A stretch of 64,000 nucleotides of DNA, taken from assembly GCA_963575645.1 (NCBI GenBank), contig OY754470.1, positions 45,229,201-45,293,200 on the forward strand. Direction: 5' to 3'. This document shows, in pieces, positions 55,712-64,000 of this stretch; within the stretch, counting starts at the first letter, position 1; each line of letters opens with the position of its first letter. The notes below the pieces were generated by a model. The model saw nothing but the letters and a program-made list of their open reading frames with translations. It had not been told where the DNA came from and ran no database searches. The DNA comes from Xanthostigma xanthostigma (Eukaryota > Arthropoda > Insecta > Raphidioptera > Raphidiidae). The position numbers and the translations under genes are program-made.

Positions 55712-56138
55712 CGACCGAGTGGGGTGGCGTAGTGGTGAGACCACTGGACTAGCATGCGGGAGGTGCCGGGTTCGAATCCCGGCGGGGGCCGATGTGACTG
55801 AAGACTTTTTCCTGCTGTCTCTCGCCGAGAAACGGTAATTCCTGTACCGGCCATCTTATTGAGGTTTTCCATGGTTAATAATTCCAGATAAATATCGAGA
55901 TGGTTCCTTATTCAAGACCATGACGATTACTTGTAAAACTCCTGTGCTCAAAATTTGCCTGCATCATCCTAAAATCCTAAAGTTCCCTCATTCGCCCTTT
56001 GCTATTAATTAAATGGAAGTTTAAAAATGTAGAAAATAAAGGGAAGTGCGTTAGATGGAAAATGGTGTAATGGTGCGAATGGCGCGGGTTATAACGTACA
56101 GTCGAGAAACGGTCGTTAAACGTATTATTATTATTATT
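55712..56138 (+). mobile_element. tRNA-headed SINE, copy 4
   Basis: Head GGGGTGGCGTAGTGGTGAGA with B-box GGGTTCGAATCCC; tail GTTAAACGTATT then (ATT)n. Well-preserved A- and B-box spacing. Confidence 0.8.
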
Positions 56139-56593
56139 CAATTTTAAAGCGCTTTCTTTATATAAAAGTAAGTATTTTGTTATTATCCCCTTAATTTTAC
56201 TCACTTTGTAAAGGTTTAAATTAAGCTTCTTTATAGACGACAAAAACAATTTACGCAAGTCTATGACCAATTATTCTAAAAAATAATTGTCTGTGAGCTT
56301 ACACACTGTCTACTGTATATAACCAGCTTTAATAAAGACCCCAACCCTGTTAGTGTACTGTATAGTGTATTGCCAAGCTGAAGTTTCCTTCTGTTGTTTC
56401 ATAGTAAGCTTTTGTAGGAACAGCTAACCGTTTTAACTGGGTTCTTTGTTATCCTGTTATCAAATAATATCGTTCCAAAAAGCTTAGCTCGTCCCCATTT
56501 CTATTGACAAACTTGTTCCTTTATATATCCACACTCTGCAATTATAAACTAATTTATTTCTTGAATGAAAAAACATTGTGTCAGCAATTAATT

Positions 56594-57107
56594 TCGTTAC
56601 AAATTTATCGATGCGAGTGATTGTGGTGAGCACTAGGGGAAACTTCAAACTCAAATTTTCCGTATGTCAGTGAGCAATGTTTATTAAAAGTGATAATAGT
56701 TATGATTTTATACAGTTTTTTAATTACGGCAAAATTAGGCGATCTGGAAATGCTTGTTGTATTCCGGATTGTTGCGCTGATAACGATTTAATTAAAATAA
56801 AGATCATTGGCACCATAATTTGACGTTACGCTGTCAGTGTAAACAAATTCATTATTTATATATTATTGTACGTCCTAATTGATAAATAAATAATTCTCAA
56901 GTACCTTTTATGTTGTGCTATTTATATAAGGGTTTACTATCTGAATTTTATTGTATATAAAATTAACAGCAGTTTTCCTTATTTCATTTTTATTACACAT
57001 CATGGCCAACTAAAGCTTTTGACTTATCACCATAAAAAGTGAGTTAAATAATATTTTTTTAATACCCACTAACGGTCCTAGTAGGCTTCGTGCACACAGC
57101 GTATAGG
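56594..57107. repeat. Dispersed repeat W, copy 2
   Basis: Colinear with 4434-4853, plus ~100 bp of extra AT-rich sequence at 56855-56960. Reads NACCIPDCC where copy 1 reads NACCVPGYC. Confidence 0.65.
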
Positions 57108-57750
57108 GAAAGTTTTGTGATCGTACAAAAATCCAAATTTCAGTTTTTGATTAATTTACACGCCGCCTGTTTCGGTGTGTCGTTTAATTTTTTGTGAAAA
57201 TAGTTCCGTAACTTCCACCACATAGACCCGTACTCCCACCATATCCTGTAATACTATCAGTTGATTAAAAAAATATTGCGAACTGTTGAAGTATGTAAAG
57301 GATGTCATGTCTGAAATGCGATTCGAAGAGATAGATAGATTGTAGATTATAGACGCTCGACAGCTGAGGTCATAAGTGTCTATTTTGATATGAAGATTTT
57401 GAGACATTTACTCGTTTTTCTGTCTCTTGAATCCAACGTACATACCTATATAAAAATTTATTTTCACGAATTTCTACGTAATAAATAATACACTAGTTTT
57501 GATTATAAAATAATAAAGAATATCAGTAGACTAAGGGAAATTACTTTGGTAGTAAATTAAATCCGTCAAGTAAATTAGTTTTTCTTCTTTTATAATACCG
57601 GATTTTATTAAATTAGGTGTCATAAGTTTACATTAGCTATGACATAAACGAACAAAAAATCTGCTCAACGTTTTTTTTTTATAAAACTGACTCAATGCAA
57701 AATTAGAATGCATTTTTATTTTAACGTAGTTTCACCTGAATAGTTTTAAA
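57108..57750. other. Unassigned DNA with a shared short block
   Basis: 57207-57290 relates to 26595-26680 (CTTCCACCA...ACCCGTTCTTCCACCA type). The rest is unrecognised. Confidence 0.4.
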
Positions 57751-57753
57751 TAA

Positions 57754-57870
57754 AGGCCGCTGCACACTAGGCTGGTTTTGTTGCTGGAATCACTGCTGAA
57801 ACTTGTGCTGGCTGACGCGCTGACTACGAAGGTAGAAACGACGTCACTGCAGGCTCGCATGGATGATCAC
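57754..57870 (+). mobile_element. Family 1 MITE, left fragment
   Basis: AGGCCGCTGCACACTAGGCT with TAA before it, then GACGTCACTGCAGGCTCGC as in 1023-1132. The right end is missing. Confidence 0.6.
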
Positions 57871-57896
57871 AAAATTAGAACCGGAAATATTTTTCG

Positions 57897-57972
57897 TGCT
57901 TGTTTTGGCGCCTCCTGAAACTGCCGCCCGGAGCGGGTGCCCCGGTTTGCCTTCCCCTAGATTCGGGGCTGC
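57897..57972 (-). mobile_element. hAT MITE fragment
   Basis: On the minus strand: CAGCCCCGAATCTAGGGGAA, CAAACCGGGGCACCCGCTCC. The left end of the family at 32547-32815, truncated inside. Confidence 0.7.
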
Positions 57973-59512
57973 TCCGAAAGTGCTGTTTCTTTTCACAGTA
58001 GTGAAAAATAAATAAACTTTAATTCAACTCGTTGCACTTATATAAAATCTGATATAACACACTTTGCCTTGTCACCCGCAGTAGAATATTTGCTTTAATT
58101 TACCTTTTTCAATTATTCCATTGACTAAAAAGTCGATATATATTTTCAATTATTTTCAACAGAGCTAGTTAAAAAGTTAATTAAATATTTTTACAGCTAT
58201 TGAATGAGTTTGCTGTGTTTATTTAATTTTTATTTTAATATTGTTTAAAGCTGTTACAGCGAGTTAATTTTGTATTTGTGTTTGAAACAAATATAATTAA
58301 ATATATATAATCGCTACTATTAATAGCATTGCAAAGTATGTTGTGATTATGTATGTACGCGATAAAATCGAGAACTGGTGGACCGATTTCGATGAGACTT
58401 TCACTAAAGGACAGGATATTTCGTCAGTTTTAGCTGTGCTTGTTTAAAATTGATTTAGTGATTCATTGGCCAAATCGGTTTTAGATAACGCTGGTAAACT
58501 ATTAAAATTTAATTACATTTTGAAAGGGTGTTTCTTTGTTATTTTTGGGTTTTGAAATATTTGTTCGTCTGTTAAAAAAGAAGAATCAACGTAAAAATGG
58601 TCGCTCTATGTCTGGAGTTACAAATCAGACTCAAATCTTAATTTTTGTAAAAATAACACAATCTTCAAAAAAATGGCCGTTTCAGTTAAACAATAATGTA
58701 CTACTTAAAGATCAACTTTCAGCGGACTGGTCCTTTCATTGGATCTAATTTTAATTATTATGCATTTCAGAAGACAGAAGCGTTTTTCTGAAATATACAT
58801 TTTTTATTTTATTTTACAAAGAAACTTTCACAGTTTCTTTAAAAACTTTCCGTTGCATCATATAAAGTCGTACAATGCAAAATTACTCTTTGTTTGATGT
58901 GTTCGTGTTCTTCTTTTCTGAAAGCTGCTTTTTCTCAGTTCAGAAAAGTAGAACTACGAAATTTACTGTTTGTAATGGAGACATCTCAACTATCAAAACA
59001 AATTCTCATCGTAGTTAGTTCACCATACAATTAAACTTAATTTAATTTCAAGTTTCAACGGCACTTGCATATAAATGAAAATTTTACTTGAGCATTGCAA
59101 ATAAGCAGGAACTTTTTATCATTTTTTGTTGTGCAATATAAAACTCACTTATATTTCACACATTGCCAGCGGTACCTATGTGTTCTGTTATTGTTTTGCG
59201 CGTCGGAACAAAATTTCGCTCCTATACCTGCAAGCAGTTATATCTAGGTAAATTTCGTACGAACTGCATTCAAATCGTAGCTTTTATAACTGTAAAAAAT
59301 TTTGAAAATTATGTGAAAATCAGCTATTTTCCCACGTTTTTATTAACTCGATTTCTTGCATGTCTGTCCGGGTGGAACTTTGTAATTGATTTTAAACTAA
59401 CTTTCTCATGAGATAGAGACTTGAAAATTTTAAAATAACTCAGAATTAGATACTAAAAATAAGAAAATCACCTCTCGACGAGTGCGCTCGGCGAATGTGT
59501 ACTGCAGGCTTA
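57973..59512. other. Unassigned AT-rich DNA
   Basis: 59330-59375 matches the end of the open frame at 12459-12821. Frames at 58536-58748 and 59163-59411 have no recognised domain. Confidence 0.4.
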
Positions 59513-60240
59513 AATCTATACTAATGTATAAAGCTGAAGAGTTTGTTTGTTTGTTTGGTTGAACGCGCTAATCTCAGAAACTACTGGTTCGTATTGAAAT
59601 TTTTTTTTGTTTGATAGCCCATTTATCGACGAAGGCTATAGGCTATATAATATCATGCTACGACTAATTGGAGCGGAACATCAATGAAAAATGTTGCAAG
59701 ATATATTTCAAAATTAGTCCGTCCGACGAATATTATCAGGTGAAATGCGTTAACTAAATATTGTAATATTAGCGCGTCTCATTCACAAGCCCGGATAGCT
59801 TAGTCGGTAGAGCGTAAGACTTTTAATGCCAGGGTCTAAGGTTCAAGCCCCACGTCGGCGAATATGTTTTTATTTTTTTTTTATTTTCTACATTGCTTTC
59901 TTCTAAGGCTTACATTTTATTTTTTTAAATTTTTTTACGACTAATTAAAATGAAATAAATCTAAAAACTGTTACAACTATAAGTACCTACCTAAATAAAA
60001 AAATAAATTTCCTAGTGTTTTCAATTAATAATTTGTTAGGTATATTAAAAAAAAATTATTACTTAAAAAAAGTATAAATATTGCTTTTTAACGACAAAAA
60101 CTTTTGAACGGTACCTCCGATCATTATGAAGTTTGGAACCAACATTCATCGCGGTAAACTAAGATGAATGTGCGTGTTCATGTCACTTCCTTCCCCATTC
60201 GTTCTTTTGCACCCGGGTGAAACCGGGCGGGACCGCTAGT
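59513..60240 (+). repeat. RTE-like repeat, copy g, split by an insertion
   Basis: 59513-59731 (GCTGAAGAGTTTGTTTGTTT to GTCCGTCCGACGAA) and 60090-60240 (CGACAAAAACTTTTGAACGG to CCGGGCGGGACCGCTAG) are one repeat interrupted by ~350 bp. CGACGAA and CGACAAA at the edges may be a target duplication. Confidence 0.7.
59789..59861 (+). pseudogene. tRNA-Lys(TTT)-like sequence
   Basis: CCCGGATAGCTTAGTCGGTA, an anticodon loop ACTTTTAA and GGTTCAAGCCCC are those of tRNA-Lys. The 3' side of the anticodon stem and the acceptor stem are damaged. It sits within the insertion in RTE-like copy g, followed by a T-run, and is best read as the head of a SINE or a retroposed tRNA. Confidence 0.65.
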
Positions 60241-61751
60241 ATATGATATCTACGGACACAAACTTGATATTAAAAGAGATAATTTATGGACGCCTCTAGT
60301 TTTGAAATCGTTCTTCTTGCTACCTTGTAAGTATTCATTATCGCGTCTTATTCGTACGAGGTTCATTTTCCAATATTAATCATACATGATACATAAATCG
60401 TGTAATTATAACGTAAATCACGTGATATTTCCGTTCTGTTTAGCGTCGGTAGATCTATGGCGCGGCCTCTTCATTTTGCCTGTCGCAATATCTCATCAGA
60501 GTGCCGTTTGAGCCGCACTCATATTACTGTGGCTTACATCATAATATAGTGTCTACAGTGAAATCTCATTACCTCCTGTAAATGTTATAATCGTCGCCGG
60601 TGATTTAAAACAAAGTTTTATTTAATAGGCTAGACGGCGAGGAGTTTTGGGTGTATTTTTCGGGCACAGGCAAGATCGTTGTTGTAATCGCTTCGTTTTA
60701 GGGTGTAGTTCAACCCCCTAAGTTTGCTTACAAATTGTTGGTGTGACTGATTTTATATTTAACAATTAGTGACGAAAATAGTGGTTTTTTTTCTCTATTT
60801 CCTTTAATATCTCCGTTCCTCTTGACTTTTAGTATAAGATATGCATTTAAAAAAGTTGTTCCTTATGAAATTTCCTAAAAAATGAGCATTGACAGAGGTC
60901 GCTAAGTGCAATTGTTAACTTGCAAATAGCCCCGAAAGTTAAAAAACACGTTTTTTTCTTTATTTTTTTACTAAAAAATTACCGCACATAGATGGCTGAA
61001 AATTCTCAAAAATGATGTCTATGTTGACCCAAACATGCATGAATAATCTTAGCGTCATCGGTCAATTACTTCTCGAGTAATTAACGATCACTTTTTTTTG
61101 TTTGTGTTGTGTTTAAACTTCTTCAAAACTATTTACAACTTTTTATTTCACGCACAACAAGCATATAACATATTTTTTCTCTAATACCGATATTATCGAA
61201 TTTCTCGGTATTTCTCGACACTGGATCTCCTCCAGTACCGGGAAATACACAAATTCGATTTCAGTACCAGTACTGCAAACCCTAATGCTGATGTACGATA
61301 AATAAAATTGTATTTATATTTTAGTGCAAACTAAAATAGCTACACTGTTAACTGTCCGGACCAGCACGACGTTTTTTTGTGTCCCCTTAAGTAGTTTAAG
61401 ATAAGCACGCTTATTTACTCTCAAATCTGTACGCGGATTAAGGATTTTAAGGTTCACTAAGTTTAATGAGCTTTTAAAGACTTCCAAGTCGTTGTAAAAC
61501 AGGTCATAAACTTTGCAGGTACCACTTAAATCTGACCGTCCTTACCTCAATTGTTTTTCCTATAAACAAAACTTTAAAGCAGATCGATAGAAAGCTTGTC
61601 CGAAGCTTGCAAAAAATACTTTTGTGTGTCCCGTTTGAAAGCAATTGTAACTAGAATATTGCACCTTTCTGTCATTTTAAAATTATTATTTTAATCACTA
61701 AGGCTCTCTCCGTACACGGATTTTGAGTTTCTAACCGATTTAGAGAACATA
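60241..61751. other. Unassigned DNA
   Basis: 61180-61265 has inverted CCGATATTATCGAATTT / AAATTCGAT and CTCGGTATTT / AAATAC blocks, possibly an old MITE. Nothing coding. Confidence 0.35.
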
Positions 61752-61966
61752 AAATTATCGACCAATTTATCAGACAAATAACCAATTAGAAACTAATTAT
61801 TAATTAATTTTTATATTTTTTAGATTATAGCTCTGAAGAAAATCCAAATCCGGACCGAAACGTTAATGTTTTAATTTTATATATTTTTTGTTAATATATT
61901 TGTCTGAAAAATTGGTTCATAATTTTATTTATTGAAGAGTTCTAATCAGACGTTAATCAAAGATTT
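61752..61966 (+). mobile_element. Penelope-like element, 3' tail with inverted leading piece
   Basis: 61752-61780 is the reverse complement of the element's own terminal block (TTTGTCTGAAAAATTGGT). 61783-61966 is the plus-strand tail with CTGAAGAAAATCC...GAAACGTT at 61833-61862 and TAATCAGACGTTAATCAAAG at the end. The coding part is absent. Confidence 0.7.
61833..61862 (+). ncRNA. Hammerhead-like motif, third PLE copy
   Basis: CTGAAGA, extra A, AATCC-loop-GGACC (partly unpaired), GAAACG. Weaker stem than the motif at 40986-41016. Confidence 0.4.
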
Positions 61967-61969
61967 GAA

Positions 61970-62651
61970 TAAAATTAAAATGCCGACAATTAGAAAAAGA
62001 GAACATAAATTATAATTGGTAAGTTTTACTTTATAAGGTTTATAGCTATATAGCTTTTTAATGTGCATATATGTGTTTAATGTGAATGTAGGTACAGTGA
62101 AATCTCATATATTAACGGGAAAAAGGATTACTTAGGCTGCAAGGAGATGAAAGCTCTGGACCAATCTCTCTGTGAAAGGTAATATTATTGTCGCAGTCTT
62201 GCGCATAAGCTAAAACGAAACTGTTTGTTTCGGTTTTGTGCGCAAGACTGTGACGATAATAGGTTCGTTCCAAGCAGCCGCGAACGGTAATAGAACCGTA
62301 CACAGTCTTGTCACTGCACAAGACTAATTTGCACACTAGCTCAAAAATTGATACTGCGCAAGACAGTCTTGCGCAGTAACAAGACTGTGTACGGTTTTAT
62401 TACCGTTCGCGGCTGCTTGGAACGAACTTAATATTACCGTTCGCAGAGAGGCTGAAACATAGCTTTCATCTCCATGCGGCCAGGGTGATTCATTTTGCCG
62501 TTAATATATGAGATTCCACTATACCTACATACATATTAAACACATAGGTATATGCACATTTAAAAGCCATATAGCTATAAACCTTATAAAGTAAAACTCA
62601 CCGATAATTAATTAATCTACTCTTTTTCTAATGGTCTACGTTTTAATTTTA
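61970..62651. mobile_element. Foldback element, 682 bp
   Basis: Ends AAAATTAAAATGCCGAC and its diverged complement. Arms of ~330 bp pair almost to the centre (62311), including ACCGTTCGCGGCTGCTTGG with CCAAGCAGCCGCGAACGGT. The central part reiterates TGCGCAAGACTGTG/CAGTCTTGCGCA. It directly follows the PLE tail. Confidence 0.75.
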
Positions 62652-63312
62652 TGTTTGAAAGGATATACTACAAACATTGGTATCAGAATGTAAAGAAAAA
62701 TAAAGCAATGCCTTTTTAAAGTTTTAATTTATATGATTTAAATTTTGTGGAAACTTCAACCAAATCGTCTTTCGTTATTATTATTTTGAACGAAAACCCG
62801 GCTCTGCCACCAGATTTCGGCGATGGTGGAAGAACGGGTATATAAATTATACAGCAGAACATTTTTTTTTTAAATGTGAGTATGCTATATTTTTAATCAC
62901 TACCCATACTGGGTGGCAGAACGCATTGTCGAAAAATGTATATTTTGATAGTTTTCAGATTGTAGTCATATCAAGAACAGTCTAATGTCGTCGTTGAGCT
63001 TTTTGTTACATAGACTGTACATTAGACCGTACTCACTGACAAAAATACAATATTATGCCGGCACAGTTATTAAATTTTTTTGACGATTGGTTTAAAATTT
63101 TCTTATGTGGTCACAATCGAAAGTTCTTATCTGATAACACGTTGTGCTGCCCAGTTAGGAGATTTTTTTTTATTTCAGGTAGTTACGCCGTTGACACTGT
63201 TTTATATTATTATATCTTGTTTCTAAGATATCTGGTTTGCTAATAATTCTCGAATTTTACAAAATTTACATTCAACTTATAAATTATAAATTTTAACAAT
63301 GGTACGCAGTAA
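62652..63312. other. Unassigned DNA
   Basis: 62824-62842 reversed matches the ATATACCCGTTCTTCCACCA block of 26595. A 62-codon frame at 63055 is unrecognised. Confidence 0.35.
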
Positions 63313-63520
63313 CAGTGGCGGCTGAACGCAAGAAAATCTGCCACACAGAATACAAACGAGATTTGTAGTCTGCCAATTTTAGGGTTGATTGTGTAACTAT
63401 GGCACTATTTCCTAACATTAAATATTGACTAAATGTGGAAAATATAATTCATTCTTAAATTATTAAGTGTCGATTTTTGGTGTTCTGCAGGCTGCAGCGC
63501 TCGTAGAGAGGCCATCACTG
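63313..63520. mobile_element. hAT MITE with exact 8-bp target duplication
   Basis: 208 bp between CGCAGTAA (63305-63312) and CGCAGTAA (63521-63528). Ends CAGTGGCGGCTG and, on the other strand, CAGTGATGGCCT. Non-coding. Confidence 0.75.
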
Positions 63521-63528
63521 CGCAGTAA

Positions 63529-64000
63529 TTTTAGCAATAAATTATTATGTACCGTCATAAATATTACGATCTCTAAATCTCAGTTGAATTCATTCATTGA
63601 TGTATTTAAAATTTCATCGTTAAGACATTGAACCTACCTCAACAAATGCCATCAAATTTTAGCTCGCAAAATGCAAGCTGTCAAAATACCAGTCGTATAA
63701 GCTTAGTCACGTATGAAACTACTGACATTCCCACACACCCTCTCTCTCGCTCACACATATATCCACATATATCTCACTCCTTCTAACTCCTATATATGTG
63801 AGTAATTTTGATGTACATGGCGTATGTTGATATTACATCCACCTGTTTAGTCATGAAACGCTATTCAGGGATGTACAATACAGGGCGGTGAAAGACTTCA
63901 ACAGTTTAGAAACGCGCTTAAATAAACCAGAAAATCTTTGCTGAACTGGCTTTGTCAATGCTAGAATCGATTTTTTATTTCAGTTCGGAGAAAAACTTCT
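63529..64000. other. Unassigned DNA
   Basis: A CT/CA-rich stretch at 63730-63780 (CTCTCTCTCGCTCACACATA). Nothing else. Confidence 0.4.

Larger units (their letters stand above)
53111..56329. mobile_element. Long-TIR element carrying a LINE and a SINE
   Basis: Inverted ends of ~130 bp (53111-53240 and 56199-56329): AAGCTGGTTATATACAGT, GAGCTTACACACTGT on the right, GACAATTATTTT and CTTTATAGACGACAAAAACA. Within lie a minus-strand LINE (53883-55528) and a SINE (55712-56138). Removing both leaves ~1.15 kb. No transposase recognised, so the superfamily is open. Confidence 0.6.

Overview
The window looks like gene-poor nuclear DNA of an insect, most likely a moth or butterfly. It is AT-rich throughout. 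I found no host exon, no bacterial-style gene and no viral gene I could defend. Several dispersed repeats resemble sequences I remember as common in lepidopteran genomes: the repeat ending in TTTTGAGGTACGGAACC, the CTAGCGGTCCCGCCCGGTTT repeat, and the ACTTCCCGTTATTCGATTGA tandem. That placement comes from memory, not from a search. Almost everything I can support is a transposable element, usually short, decayed or non-autonomous, and often nested.

Layout. 1-9.5 kb: a Harbinger-type MITE, two foldback elements, the 3' end of a Penelope-like element (PLE), and two of three copies of an unassigned ~660-bp family (here 'X'). 9.5-20 kb: a tRNA-headed SINE, a tRNA-Ile-like pseudogene, a 5'-truncated LINE reverse transcriptase, a pogo/Tigger-like remnant, a hAT MITE with an exact 8-bp target duplication, and two inverted Helitron helicase fragments. 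20-33 kb: a near-perfect 1.47-kb inverted repeat, more RTE-like and SINE copies, an internally deleted mariner transposase, and a stack of nested elements at 30.7-31.8 kb. 33-44 kb: X copy C, two copies of a long dispersed repeat, hAT MITEs, a minus-strand LINE fragment, a tRNA-Thr-like SINE head, a PLE with a readable C-terminal coding stretch, and a TTAA-flanked element. 45-64 kb: a mariner-type element whose left terminal repeat holds a 0.9-kb foldback, a 3.2-kb long-TIR element containing a LINE and a SINE, further RTE copies, another PLE tail and a 0.68-kb palindrome.

How the parts relate. Autonomous chemistry is represented only by fragments: LINE reverse transcriptases, PLE C-terminus, Helitron helicase, mariner and pogo transposase pieces. 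The many MITEs and SINEs would have depended on such enzymes made elsewhere. The most interesting thread is a hammerhead-ribozyme-like motif in three PLE tails and again behind a tRNA-like SINE head. The second is the number of long, well-paired inverted repeats (about nine of 270-1,470 bp), which would fold into long hairpin RNA if transcribed.

Limits: boundaries without a target duplication are good to about 10-20 bases. Family names rest on termini, target-site size and short motifs only.
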